DNA of 33,151 nucleotides from SFJ001 sp045118955 (GCA_045118955.1 JBGVKB010000043.1:1-33151), one strand, 5' to 3'; counted from the stretch's first letter, positions 22,988 through 31,297 are shown. Numbers and translations are program-made. The notes: generated by a model not told the origin, from the letters alone.

Positions 22988-24123
22988 GCTTCGTCCCCTC
23001 CTTCCGAAGTCAGCCGACGGACGATCTGCCAGGCCTCCTCGCTGGGATCCTGGCCGTTCATCTGGCGGTAAAAGTCAAAAAACAGCTCCTGAAAGCTCTT
23101 GGTCTCCACCTCGGCGGCGGCGGTGCGCAGGTCGGCGGCGGCCGCAGTGTTGGGGTAATCCAGCTTCATGGCGTTGGGCCACACCGCTTGCAGCCGCGCC
23201 ATGGCATCGGTCACGGGGGTGGGGTCGGTGAGGGTGGCGTAGATGTAGTCCTCCCTCCCCTCGGGTGCGGCGGCGGCCTCGGCGATCAGCTCGGCCAGCG
23301 GGCCGGTGACGTGGCGGATGGGGTGCAGCGGCGCAAAGGGCACAAAGCGGGTCTCGGCGTGCCCCGCCGCGTCCAGTGTGACCAGAAGGCAGCCCTTTTC
23401 CTGCCCGGCCTCGTCCAGCGCGTAGGCCATGGGGGTGCCGCTGTACCAGGCGTTCGCCCCCACCGGCTGGCGGCGGTGGATGTGGCCCAGCGCCACATAG
23501 TCGAAGCCCTCAAAGGCGGCAGCGTCCACGTTGTCCAGCCCGCCCACCATCACGCTCTCGGAGCCGGAAAGGCCGGGTGCCTGCCCGGCGGCGGTGACGA
23601 ACTGGTGCGCCACCAGCACCTGCCGGGCGGCGGGGTCGCGGCGGCACCCGGCCAGCGCGGCGCGGACGGCGGCGGTGTAGTCGGAGCAGTCCGCGTCCTT
23701 CAGATAGTAGGCGGCCACCCCCGGCCGCAGGAAGGGCAGCAGCCAAAACTCCACCGCCCCGTGCTCGTCATCAAGGCGCACGGGGGTCATCTGCCCCTCG
23801 TAGCGGCCTGCAATGTGAACGTTCTGACGCGCAAACAGGGTGCGCCCATAGTCCAGCCGGTCGGCGCTGTCGTGGTTGCCGCTGACCACCAGCACCGGGC
23901 AGCCCGCCTCGCACAGGGCGGTGAGGAAGTCGTCCAGCAGGTTCACCGCGCCGGCGCTGGGGATGGATTTGTCGTAGATGTCGCCCGCCAGCACCACCGC
24001 GTCCACCGCTTCGGTGCGGGCAAGGGCGAGGGCCTGCTCCAGCACATGGCGCTGGTCGGCCATCAGGTCGAAGTCGTTCAGCCGCTTGCCAAGATGCAGG
24101 TCGGCCAGATGCAGAAACTTCAT
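22984..24123 (-). CDS. sbcD: Exonuclease subunit SbcD (Mre11-type)
   Basis: A 379-residue metallophosphoesterase nuclease. All metal-binding motifs are visible: ADLHLG (D8, H10), GDIYDK (D48), SGNHDS (N83-H84-D85), VAHQF and LGHIHRRQ. The C-terminal part would contact the SbcC coiled coil. It forms the dimanganese nuclease of the SbcCD complex. Its ATG overlaps the stop of the 5-formyl-THF cyclo-ligase gene (ATGA), and its own stop overlaps the sbcC ATG in the same way, so all three are one coupled operon. Confidence 0.97.
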   Translation of the reverse strand: MKFLHLADLHLGKRLNDFDLMADQRHVLEQALALARTEAVDAVVLAGDIYDKSIPSAGAVNLLDDFLTALCEAGCPVLVVSGNHDSADRLDYGRTLFARQNVHIAGRYEGQMTPVRLDDEHGAVEFWLLPFLRPGVAAYYLKDADCSDYTAAVRAALAGCRRDPAARQVLVAHQFVTAAGQAPGLSGSESVMVGGLDNVDAAAFEGFDYVALGHIHRRQPVGANAWYSGTPMAYALDEAGQEKGCLLVTLDAAGHAETRFVPFAPLHPIRHVTGPLAELIAEAAAAPEGREDYIYATLTDPTPVTDAMARLQAVWPNAMKLDYPNTAAAADLRTAAAEVETKSFQELFFDFYRQMNGQDPSEEAWQIVRRLTSEGGDEA

Positions 24124-24707
24124 GGTGCGGTTCCTCCTTCGGGGGTGAGCAGTCGGTGCTGGGTGAGCACCGCGTGGGCGGGCACGTCCAGCCCGTCGGT
24201 GGGCAGGGTGGGCTGCAGCAGCTCCTCGGGGCAGAGCAGCAGCCGGTACGCGCCGGGGCAGCGGGGGAGAAAGCGGTCGTAGTACCCCGCGCCGTGCCCC
24301 AGCCGGGAGCCGTCCCGCCCGGCGGCGAGGCAGGGCAGCAGCACCAGCTCCAGCTTCTCAGGCGGCAGGGCGGGCAGATGGGGCAGCGGCTCCGGGATGC
24401 CGTAGAAGCCCGGCTGCAGCTCGTCCGCCCCCGCGATGGGCACCGCCTCCATCTGCCCCGGGGCGGTGCAGCGGGGCACGCACACCCGCTTGCCCGCCGC
24501 CCATGCCGCGCGCAGGATGGGCAGGGTGTCCGGCTCGCCAGCCGCGCCCACAAAGCAGAACAGGGTCTGTGCCTGCTGCCACAGGGGCAGGGCGGTGAGC
24601 AGCCGCGCCATGTCCGCGCCCATGGCGGCACAGGTCTGCGGCGTCAGGGCGGCGCGCTGCGCCCGGGCAAGGGCGCGGGCGGCGTTTTTTTCTTCACGAA
24701 GGGTCAT
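24120..24707 (-). CDS. 5-formyltetrahydrofolate cyclo-ligase
   Basis: A 195-residue MTHFS family enzyme, which turns 5-formyl-THF into 5,10-methenyl-THF with ATP. The signature GSRLGHGAGYYDRFL near 130-145 includes the nucleotide and folate loop; the N-terminal basic helix (REEKNAARALARAQRAAL) and the CVPRC strand fit too. Length is typical. AAAAGGAG is nine bases before the ATG at 24707. It is the first gene of the operon with sbcD and sbcC, with a promoter 33 bases upstream. The tie to repair nucleases looks like operon convenience rather than shared function. Confidence 0.93.
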   Translation of the reverse strand: MTLREEKNAARALARAQRAALTPQTCAAMGADMARLLTALPLWQQAQTLFCFVGAAGEPDTLPILRAAWAAGKRVCVPRCTAPGQMEAVPIAGADELQPGFYGIPEPLPHLPALPPEKLELVLLPCLAAGRDGSRLGHGAGYYDRFLPRCPGAYRLLLCPEELLQPTLPTDGLDVPAHAVLTQHRLLTPEGGTAP

Positions 24708-24739
24708 GGGGGCAGCTCCTTTTCTGTCGTTGTGAAATC

Positions 24740-24768
24740 AGTGTAACACATCCGCGGTGCGGGCACAA
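24740..24768 (-). promoter_or_regulatory. Promoter of the cyclo-ligase-sbcDC operon
   Basis: Minus-strand TTGTGC (24768-24763), a 17-base spacer, then TACACT (24745-24740). No LexA-like box was found near it. Confidence 0.65.
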
Positions 24769-24810
24769 GGAACGAGCGCCCCCGCAATTGTGTAAAATGC
24801 GCCGCCGCAC

Positions 24811-24839
24811 TTGCCCGGCGGGGGGCTGTCCCTTATAAT
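24811..24839 (+). promoter_or_regulatory. Promoter of the carboxypeptidase-hflKC genes
   Basis: TTGCCC (24811-24816), a 17-base spacer, then a perfect TATAAT (24834-24839). Transcription would start near 24846, giving a leader of about 83 nt. Confidence 0.75.
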
Positions 24840-24852
24840 AAAGGTATACAAA

Positions 24853-24867
24853 CGGGCACAGTGCCCG
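24853..24867 (+). promoter_or_regulatory. Palindrome at the carboxypeptidase transcript start
   Basis: A perfect 7-bp-arm palindrome, CGGGCAC-A-GTGCCCG, about 7-21 bases after the predicted start of transcription. Its position suits a repressor operator; as RNA a one-base loop would force some arm opening. Confidence 0.5.
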
Positions 24868-24928
24868 GTAAAATCAGACAAACGGTGCCGAAAACACAAA
24901 TTTTCGCCCTTGAGGATAGACAATAAGC

Positions 24929-26338
24929 ATGATGAAACGATTTTTGAAGCAATGCGGGGCGCTGGTGATGGGCCTTGCGCTGGCGGCGGGCGTGTGCCTG
25001 CCCGCACAGGCGGCCGCCGCGCCGCCGGACACCTCCTGCTACGCCTACATCGTGGCGGACGCGGACACCGGGCAGGTGCTCATCGAGAAAAACGCCGATG
25101 AAACGCTGTACCCGGCCTCTATTACCAAGCTGATGACCCTGGGTCTCGCGGCGCAGAAGGCGGGCGGCGACTGGAATACCACCGTGACGGTCAGCGAGGA
25201 GGCGGTGTACAGCCTGCTGGGGACCGACTCCTCCCACATCGCCCTGCAGCCCGGCGAGGAGGTGCCGCTGGCGGACATCGTCTACGCCACCCAGCTCGCC
25301 AGCGCCAACGATGGCGCCAACGTGCTGGCCGAGTACATCGGCGGCAGCATCGAGGGCGGCGTGGCGGCCATGAACGCACAGGCCGCGGCGCTGGGGCTGA
25401 CCGGCACCCACTTCGAGAACCCCCACGGTCTGCACGCCGCCGGCCATTACACCACCGCCCGGGACATGGCGGTCATCGCCCGGTGGGCGCTGAGCCAGCC
25501 GGGATATTTGGAGGTGTTCTGCCACAGCGGAAACTGGGAGATGAAGCCCACCAACCTGCAGCCGGAGAGCCGGTATTTCGCCTGCGACGACTGGCTGAAG
25601 GTGGGCCGGATCTGCTACCGGGCGTACGCCAAAGGCGGCAAGGACGGCTACCACAGCGCGGCGCACCACACCTATGTGAACTACAGTGAGCAGGACGGTA
25701 TTCGTCTGATCTGCGTGGTTTTGGCCGCGCCCAGCAAGCAGGAGCGGTACTACGACGCCTGCGCCCTGCTGGACTACTGCTTTGAGAACTTCGCCCGGGT
25801 GGAGGTACCCGCCGAGCGGCGCGCGCTGCCCTTGAACGTACAGGGCGGCGGCGGGGTGCTGGGGCAGGTGAACGTGAACCCGGTGGGCGGCAGCGTGCTG
25901 CTGCACACCGACACGGACGCCGCCGGCTGCACCGTGGAGTATGAGCTGCCCGAGGTGTGGAACCTGGGCACCCCGCTGGAGGCGGTGCAGGTCATCCGCA
26001 TCCCGGGGGGCGGGGCACAGGCCGCCGGCGAGGTGCGCCTGCCCATGACCCAGACCGGGCTGGACGCCCTGCTGCGGCAGGTGGCGGCCGCCGACCAGGC
26101 CGAGGCCGAGCGCAGCAGCGGCGGCTTCACCGCCCTGTTCGCGGGCGGCGGCGCGGCGGCGGTGCTGGCGCTGCTGCTGTGGAAGAAGTGGTGGACAAAG
26201 CAGGGCGGCAAGACCCCCGCGGCGGTGGGGGCGGACTTCCCCATTTTGCAATGGGATGGGGAGACGGTAGAGCTGAACGACCGGGTCGTGAAGCTGCGCC
26301 GGCCGGACGGACAGGGGAGGAACCTGCCCCGGCGTTAA
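24929..26338 (+). CDS. D-alanyl-D-alanine carboxypeptidase-like protein
   Basis: A 469-residue low-molecular-weight penicillin-binding protein (DacA/DacF type) that would trim the terminal D-Ala of peptidoglycan stems outside the membrane. A signal peptide ends near residue 29 (AQA-AA). The catalytic SxxK is S64-I-T-K67 and SxN is S125-A-N127. The third motif, normally K-T-G, reads K238-D239-G240 within AKGGKDGYHSA, an unusual change. A beta-rich domain follows (about 290-370), then a membrane anchor near 388-408 and a charged cytoplasmic tail of about 60 residues, longer than usual. The ribosome site is weak: GAGGA about 12 bases from the ATG. hflK follows 84 bases later with no terminator between. 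Confidence 0.88.
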   Translation: MMKRFLKQCGALVMGLALAAGVCLPAQAAAAPPDTSCYAYIVADADTGQVLIEKNADETLYPASITKLMTLGLAAQKAGGDWNTTVTVSEEAVYSLLGTDSSHIALQPGEEVPLADIVYATQLASANDGANVLAEYIGGSIEGGVAAMNAQAAALGLTGTHFENPHGLHAAGHYTTARDMAVIARWALSQPGYLEVFCHSGNWEMKPTNLQPESRYFACDDWLKVGRICYRAYAKGGKDGYHSAAHHTYVNYSEQDGIRLICVVLAAPSKQERYYDACALLDYCFENFARVEVPAERRALPLNVQGGGGVLGQVNVNPVGGSVLLHTDTDAAGCTVEYELPEVWNLGTPLEAVQVIRIPGGGAQAAGEVRLPMTQTGLDALLRQVAAADQAEAERSSGGFTALFAGGGAAAVLALLLWKKWWTKQGGKTPAAVGADFPILQWDGETVELNDRVVKLRRPDGQGRNLPRR

Positions 26339-26352
26339 AGCATGAAACCATT

Positions 26353-26399
26353 GCGGGGCTGCCCTGCGCAGGCAACAGGGCCGGCGTGGGCAGCCCCGC
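26353..26399 (+). other. Intercistronic hairpin before hflK
   Basis: A perfect 12-bp GC stem (GCGGGGCTGCCC/GGGCAGCCCCGC) with a 23-base loop and no T run, in the gap between the carboxypeptidase gene and hflK. It may stabilise or mark processing of the mRNA, giving different levels of the two parts. Confidence 0.65.
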
Positions 26400-26422
26400 G
26401 CGATGTATAAAAGGAGAAGAAA

Positions 26423-27427
26423 ATGCGTTTCAACAACCCATTTGGCAAAAAGCCCTACGGCGCAAGGCCGCAGGGCGCGGATGGCGCGGCCCCGGCGGGC
26501 GGTGCGGCGCGGGGATTGGCCGCGCTGGGCAAGGCGGGCAAGGTCGTGGTGGTGCTGGTGCTGGCGCTGGTGCTGGCACTGAACAGCGTCTACATCATCA
26601 GCGAGCAGGAGAACGCCGTGGTGACTACCTTCGGTGTGCCGCAGGCGGTGACCACCAGCGGCCTGCACTTTAAGATCCCCTTCGTGCAGAAGGTGACCAA
26701 GCTGGACATGACCATCAAGGGCATGGCCATTGGCTACGACCAGCGCACCAACGAGAGTCTGCCGGACGAGAGCCTGATGATCACCAGCGACTTCAACTTT
26801 GTCAATGTGGACTTCTTTTTGGAGTACCGCGTGACCGACCCGGTGCAGTACCTGTACGCCAGCGAGGAGCCGACCTTCATCCTCAAGACGCTGGCCCAGA
26901 GCTACATCCGCGACACCATCGGCCTGTACCCGGTGGACGATGTGATCACCACCGGCAAGAACCAGATCCAGAGCGAGATCAAGGACAAGATCGCCGCCCG
27001 CATCGACGCGGAGGACATCGGCCTGCAGCTTGTGAACATCACCATTCAGGACGCGGAGCCGCCCACGATGGAGGTTCTGGCCGCCTTTAAAGAGGTGGAG
27101 AACGCCAAGCAGGGTGCGGACACCGCCGTGAACAACGCCAACAAGTACCGCAGCGAGAAGCTGCCCGCCGCTGAGGCGCAGGCCGACCAGATCGTCCAGA
27201 ACGCCGAGGCGGTCAAGGAGGGCCGCATCAACGAGGCGGCGGGTCAGGTGGCCCGCTTCAACTCCATGTACGAGGAGTACAGCAAGTACCCCACCATCAC
27301 CAAGCAGCGGATGTACTTCGAGACCATGGAGGAGGTGCTGCCCGAGCTGCGGGTCATCATCACCGACGAGGACGGCAGCACCCTGAATATGTTCAACTGG
27401 GACACCGTGGGAAAGGAGGCGCAGTAA
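26423..27427 (+). CDS. hflK: HflK-like SPFH membrane protein
   Basis: A 334-residue protein of the stomatin/prohibitin (SPFH) superfamily. A short glycine-rich cytoplasmic N-terminus is followed by one membrane helix (about 38-58), then the SPFH domain: QENAVVTTFGVPQAVTTSGLHFKIPFVQKV, VDFFLEYRVTDPVQYLY, and the IDAEDIGLQLVNITIQDAEPP block. A helical coiled region rich in A, E and Q ends the protein. In E. coli HflK and HflC form a cage around the FtsH protease; no ftsH gene is in this window. AAGGAG lies seven bases before the ATG. hflC begins one base after the stop. Confidence 0.92.
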   Translation: MRFNNPFGKKPYGARPQGADGAAPAGGAARGLAALGKAGKVVVVLVLALVLALNSVYIISEQENAVVTTFGVPQAVTTSGLHFKIPFVQKVTKLDMTIKGMAIGYDQRTNESLPDESLMITSDFNFVNVDFFLEYRVTDPVQYLYASEEPTFILKTLAQSYIRDTIGLYPVDDVITTGKNQIQSEIKDKIAARIDAEDIGLQLVNITIQDAEPPTMEVLAAFKEVENAKQGADTAVNNANKYRSEKLPAAEAQADQIVQNAEAVKEGRINEAAGQVARFNSMYEEYSKYPTITKQRMYFETMEEVLPELRVIITDEDGSTLNMFNWDTVGKEAQ

Positions 27428-27428
27428 C

Positions 27429-28310
27429 ATGAAAAAACTGCACATTGGCAAGGCGGCCATCGTGGTTTTGGCGCTGGCGGTGCTGCTGGTGCTGGAGAGC
27501 TGCTTTGTGGTCACCGAGCAGAACCAGTACACCGTGGTGCGCCAGTTCGGCAAGGTGGTGGACATCCGCGACACCCCGGGCATCAGCTTCAAGCTGCCCC
27601 TGATCCAGTCGGTGGACACCATGCCCAACACGGTGCTGCTGTACGACCTGCCCGTGTCCGATGTGATCACCCAGGACAAAAAGACCATGGTGGCGGACAG
27701 CTTCATCCTGTGGAAGATCGACGACCCCCAAAAATTCATCCAGACCCTGAACGGAAGCATCGGCAGCGCCGAGAGCCGCCTGTCCAGCCTTGTGTACAAC
27801 AGTATGAAGAACACCATCTCCGGCATGAGCCAGAGCGATGTGATCGGCGGGCGTGACGGCGCGCTGGCCGGTGCCATCCGGGATGGCGTGGGCAATTCAC
27901 TGGATCAGTACGGCATCCGGCTGATCGCGGTGGAGACCAAGCATCTGGACCTGCCCGACGACAACAAGGCCGCCGTGTACCAGCGAATGATCTCCGAGCG
28001 GAACAACATCGCCGCCAGCTACACCGCACAGGGCGAGAGCGAGGCCCAGAAGATCCGCAGCCAGACCGACAAGGAGGTGCAGATCATGCTCAGCGAGGCC
28101 AAGGCCACCGCCGAAAAGCTGGAGGCCGAGGGCGAAGCCGAGTATATGCGCATCCTGTCCGACGCCTACGCCGACCCGGCCAAGGCGGATTTCTACAGCT
28201 TCGTGCGCAGTCTGGACGCGGCCAAGGCCAGCCTGACTGGTGAGGACAACGTGCTGTTCCTCGACCGATCCTCCCCGCTGGCGAGCATCTTCTACGAGAG
28301 CGCCGACTGA
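27429..28310 (+). CDS. hflC: HflC-like SPFH membrane protein
   Basis: A 293-residue partner of HflK. One N-terminal membrane helix (about 8-28) precedes the SPFH domain: EQNQYTVVRQFGKVVDIRDTPGISFKLPLIQSV, DSFILWKIDDPQKFIQ, and GIRLIAVETKHLDLPDDNKAAVYQRMISER, a clear HflC signature. A coiled region with the IRSQTDKEVQIMLSEAKATAEKLEAEGEAEYMRI pattern follows. GAAAGGAGG lies inside the end of hflK, so the two are translated together. The proteins should form a hetero-oligomeric ring at the membrane. The gene ends at the hairpin 28331-28377. Confidence 0.94.
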   Translation: MKKLHIGKAAIVVLALAVLLVLESCFVVTEQNQYTVVRQFGKVVDIRDTPGISFKLPLIQSVDTMPNTVLLYDLPVSDVITQDKKTMVADSFILWKIDDPQKFIQTLNGSIGSAESRLSSLVYNSMKNTISGMSQSDVIGGRDGALAGAIRDGVGNSLDQYGIRLIAVETKHLDLPDDNKAAVYQRMISERNNIAASYTAQGESEAQKIRSQTDKEVQIMLSEAKATAEKLEAEGEAEYMRILSDAYADPAKADFYSFVRSLDAAKASLTGEDNVLFLDRSSPLASIFYESAD

Positions 28311-28323
28311 CCTCTGAACCGAA

Positions 28324-28377
28324 AAAAATACATGGCCCCGTGCCTGCAGCCTGAACGGCGTGCGGCACGGGGCCATG
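28324..28377 (-). terminator. Terminator of the leu operon, probably shared with hflC
   Basis: A perfect 14-bp stem (CATGGCCCCGTGCC, 28331-28344 with 28364-28377). On the minus strand it is followed shortly by seven T (complement of 28322-28328), matching leuB (stop at 28407). On the plus strand only ATTTAT follows, so it is a weaker stop for hflC. Confidence 0.88.
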
Positions 28378-28406
28378 CATTTATGGATGATGGGAGGATG
28401 GCGTGA

Positions 28407-29477
28407 TTACAGCTCGGCCAGCACCGCGTCGCCCATGCCGGTGCAGGTCACGAGGGTGCAGCCCTCGGCCATGCAGTCCCCGGTGCGCAGCCCCTTGTCC
28501 AGCACCCGGTTCACGGCGGCCTCGATGGCGGCGGCCTCCGCGTCCATGTCGAAGCTGTACTTCAGCATCATGGCGGCGGCGAGGATGGTGCCGATGGGGT
28601 TGGCCTTGTTCTGCCCGGCGATGTCGGGGGCGGAGCCGTGGATCGGCTCGTACAGGCCGCAGGTGCCCTCGCCCAGCGAGGAGGAGGGGATCATGCCGAT
28701 GCTGCCGGTGATCATGCTGGCCTCGTCCGAGAGGATGTCGCCGAACATATTCTCGGTGACGATCACGTCAAACTGGCTGGGGTCCTTGCAGATCTGCATG
28801 GCGGCATTGTCCACGAACATCTCGCTGTACTCCACCTCGGGGTACTCGGGCTGCAGGCGGTGCATCACCGCGCGCCACAGGCGGCTGGTGTCCAGCACGT
28901 TGGCCTTGTCCACGCAGCACAGCTTCTTGCGGCGCTTCATGGCGGTCTCAAAGCCGATGCGGCCGATGCGCTCGATCTCATGCTCGGAGTAGGGCATCAC
29001 GTCGGTGGCGACCTTCTCGCCATTGACCACCTCGGTCTTGTGCTCACCAAAGTACACGCCGCCGATCAGCTCCCGCACCACGATGAAGTCGATGCCCTTG
29101 GCCACGATGGAGGGCTTCAGCGGGCTGGCGTCCGCAAGCTGGGGCCACAGCTTGGCAGGGCGGTTGTTGGCGTACAGCCCCATGCCGGCCCGCAGGCTCA
29201 AAAGACCCTTTTCGGGGCGCTTGGCGCCCTCCATGCCCTCCCACTTGGGGCCGCCCACCGCGCCCAGCAGTACGCTGTCGCTGGCCAGGCACTTGTCAAG
29301 CTGGGCCTGGGGCAGAGGCTCGCCCCACTTGTCGATGGCGCAGCCGCCCATGTCCACCTCGGTGTAGGTGAAGGTGTGGCCGTACTGCGCGGCGATCTTG
29401 TCCAGAACGCGGATGGCCTGCCCCACGATCTCGGGGCCGATGCCGTCGCCGCGGATGACTGCAATGTTCTTGTTCAT
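28407..29477 (-). CDS. leuB: 3-isopropylmalate dehydrogenase
   Basis: A 356-residue enzyme that oxidises and decarboxylates 3-isopropylmalate with NAD in leucine synthesis. Family marks are the N-terminal AVIRGDGIGPEIVGQA, LLGAVGGPKWE, the RELIGGVYFGEH substrate block, VDNAAMQI, the VTENMFGDILSDEASMITGSIGMIPSSSLG signature in overlapping parts, and HGSAPDIAGQNKANPIGT. Length is normal. AAAAGGAG lies nine bases before the ATG at 29477. It is the last gene of leuA-C-D-B, 16 bases after leuD. Confidence 0.97.
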   Translation of the reverse strand: MNKNIAVIRGDGIGPEIVGQAIRVLDKIAAQYGHTFTYTEVDMGGCAIDKWGEPLPQAQLDKCLASDSVLLGAVGGPKWEGMEGAKRPEKGLLSLRAGMGLYANNRPAKLWPQLADASPLKPSIVAKGIDFIVVRELIGGVYFGEHKTEVVNGEKVATDVMPYSEHEIERIGRIGFETAMKRRKKLCCVDKANVLDTSRLWRAVMHRLQPEYPEVEYSEMFVDNAAMQICKDPSQFDVIVTENMFGDILSDEASMITGSIGMIPSSSLGEGTCGLYEPIHGSAPDIAGQNKANPIGTILAAAMMLKYSFDMDAEAAAIEAAVNRVLDKGLRTGDCMAEGCTLVTCTGMGDAVLAEL

Positions 29478-29493
29478 GGGAATGACTCCTTTT

Positions 29494-29976
29494 TTAACCC
29501 TTCAAGCTGTTCATCAGGCCGCCCTTGGAGATGATCTCCTGAATGAAGGGGGGGAACGGCTCGGCCTGATAGGTCTCGCCCTTGGTGAGATTGGTGATGA
29601 CGCCGGTGTCGAAGTCCACGCTCACCTCATCGCCGGCGGCGATGGCGTCGCTGGCGGCCTCGCACTCCAGAATGGGCAGACCGATGTTGATGGCGTTGCG
29701 GTAGAAGATGCGGGCGAAGGTCTTGGCGATGACGCAGCTCACGCCGGCGGTCTTGATGGCCAGCGGGGCGTGCTCGCGGGAGGAGCCGCAGCCGAAGTTC
29801 CAGCCGGCGGCCATGATGTCGCCGGGCCTGACCCGGTCGATGAAGCCTGCATCGATGTCCTCCATGCAGTGGCGTGCCAGCTCCTGGGCGTTGGGGGTGT
29901 TCAGGTAGCGGGCAGGGATGATCACGTCGGTGTCCACGTTGTCGGGGTATTTATGTACGATGCCATGTGCATTCAT
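29494..29976 (-). CDS. leuD: 3-isopropylmalate dehydratase small subunit
   Basis: A 160-residue swivel-domain subunit of isopropylmalate isomerase, the short archaeal/Clostridia type. It shows NVDTDVIIPARYLN, the GWNFGCGSSREHAPLAIK signature that closes the active site, and FARIFYRNAINIGLPILE. It acts with the LeuC iron-sulfur subunit to convert 2- to 3-isopropylmalate. AAGGAGG precedes the ATG at 29976. It sits 13 bases after leuC and 16 before leuB. Confidence 0.97.
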   Translation of the reverse strand: MNAHGIVHKYPDNVDTDVIIPARYLNTPNAQELARHCMEDIDAGFIDRVRPGDIMAAGWNFGCGSSREHAPLAIKTAGVSCVIAKTFARIFYRNAINIGLPILECEAASDAIAAGDEVSVDFDTGVITNLTKGETYQAEPFPPFIQEIISKGGLMNSLKG

Positions 29977-29989
29977 GGTGCAGTCCTCC

Positions 29990-31249
29990 TTACACGGTGC
30001 GCGGGTCGGTGATGTAGCCGGTCAGGGCGCTGGCGGCGGCGGTGGCGGGGCTGGCCAGATAGACCTCGCTCTCCACATGGCCCATGCGGCCCACAAAGTT
30101 GCGGTTGGTGGTGGAAACGCACCGCTCGCCCTCGGCCAGAATCCCCATATAGCCGCCCAGGCAGGGGCCGCAGGTGGGGGTGGACACGATGCAGCCCGCG
30201 TCGATGAAGGCCTCGGTCCAGCCGCGCTTGATGCACTCCTTGTAGATGGCCATGGTGGCGGGGATGACGATGCCGCGTACGCCCTTGGCGATGTGCTTGC
30301 CCTTCAGGATGTTGTAGGCGGCCTCCATGTCCTCGAGGCGGCCGTTGGTGCAGCTTCCGATGACCACCTGATCGATCTTGATGCCGCTGCCCTCGCTTGC
30401 GGGGTGGGTGTTCTCGGGCAGGTGGGGGTAGCTGACGGTCGGCTCCAGTGCGGACAGGTCGATCTCGATGGTCTGCTCGTACTCGGCGTCCTCGTCTGCC
30501 TCATACACCGCCCACTCGCGCTGGCTGCGGCCGGTCAGATAGGCGATGGTCACATCGTCCACCGGGAAGATGCCGTTCTTCGCGCCCGCCTCGATGGCCA
30601 TGTTGCAGATGCACAGCCGGTCGTCCATGGTCAGGCTGGCCACGCCGGGGCCGGTGAACTCCATGCTCTTGTACAGCGCGCCGTCCACGCCGATCTGCCC
30701 GATGATGGACAGGATCACATCCTTGCCGCTGACCGGGGGCTTGAGCGCGCCCTTCAGCACGAAGCGGATGGCGCTGGGCACCTTGAACCAGGCCTCGCCG
30801 GTGGCGATGCCCGCGGCCAGATCGGTGCTGCCCACGCCGGTGGAGAAGGCGCCCACCGCGCCGTAGGTGCAGGTGTGGCTGTCCGCGCCGATGATGCAGT
30901 CGCCGGCGGTGACGATGCCCTGCTCCGGCAGCAGCGCGTGTTCGATGCCCATCTGACCCACGTCAAAGAAGTTCAGAATGTCGTACTTGTTGGCGAAGTC
31001 GCGGCACTGCTTGGACTGCTGGGCGCTCTTGATGTCCTTGTTGGGCACGAAGTGATCCAGCACGATGTTGACGCGGGTGCGGTCGAACACGCCGGTGAAG
31101 CCCGCCTTGTTGAACTCGTTGATGGCGACGGGGGTGGTGATGTCGTTGCCCAGCACCTCGTCCAGTTTCGCCTTGATGAGCTGGCCGGCCTTGACCGAAT
31201 CAAGCCCCGCGTGGGCGGCCAGGATCTTCTGAGTCATCGTCATTCCCAT
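29990..31249 (-). CDS. leuC: 3-isopropylmalate dehydratase large subunit
   Basis: A 419-residue aconitase-family subunit with the [4Fe-4S] ligands C300 (in VIGSCTNGR), C360 and C363 (in TCGPCLGG). Other marks are LDHFVPNKDI, GADSHTCTYGAVGAF and FPVDDVT. The length fits the Clostridia LeuC type that pairs with a short LeuD. Three close ATGs occur (31249, 31243, 31237); AAAGGAG nine bases before the first picks 31249. It lies 48 bases after leuA, with a small hairpin plus T4 in that gap. Confidence 0.96.
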   Translation of the reverse strand: MGMTMTQKILAAHAGLDSVKAGQLIKAKLDEVLGNDITTPVAINEFNKAGFTGVFDRTRVNIVLDHFVPNKDIKSAQQSKQCRDFANKYDILNFFDVGQMGIEHALLPEQGIVTAGDCIIGADSHTCTYGAVGAFSTGVGSTDLAAGIATGEAWFKVPSAIRFVLKGALKPPVSGKDVILSIIGQIGVDGALYKSMEFTGPGVASLTMDDRLCICNMAIEAGAKNGIFPVDDVTIAYLTGRSQREWAVYEADEDAEYEQTIEIDLSALEPTVSYPHLPENTHPASEGSGIKIDQVVIGSCTNGRLEDMEAAYNILKGKHIAKGVRGIVIPATMAIYKECIKRGWTEAFIDAGCIVSTPTCGPCLGGYMGILAEGERCVSTTNRNFVGRMGHVESEVYLASPATAAASALTGYITDPRTV

Positions 31250-31273
31250 GGAAAAGCACTCCTTTTATCGTTG

Positions 31274-31289
31274 AAAAGCCCGTTTGGGC
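31274..31289 (-). other. Weak hairpin with T run between leuA and leuC
   Basis: Minus strand: a 4-bp stem GCCC/GGGC with loop AAAC followed by four T. It is too weak for a full stop, but could reduce leuCDB transcripts relative to leuA. Confidence 0.4.
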
Positions 31290-31297
31290 GGTGTGGC

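Noticed and set aside
24708..24928. LexA (SOS) box upstream of the sbcDC operon
   Set aside because: No CGAAC-N4-GTTCG-like site was seen near the promoter at 24740-24768.
24833..27895. A 1020-codon open frame on the minus strand
   Set aside because: It is antisense to the carboxypeptidase, hflK and hflC genes, has no ribosome site and no recognisable domain.
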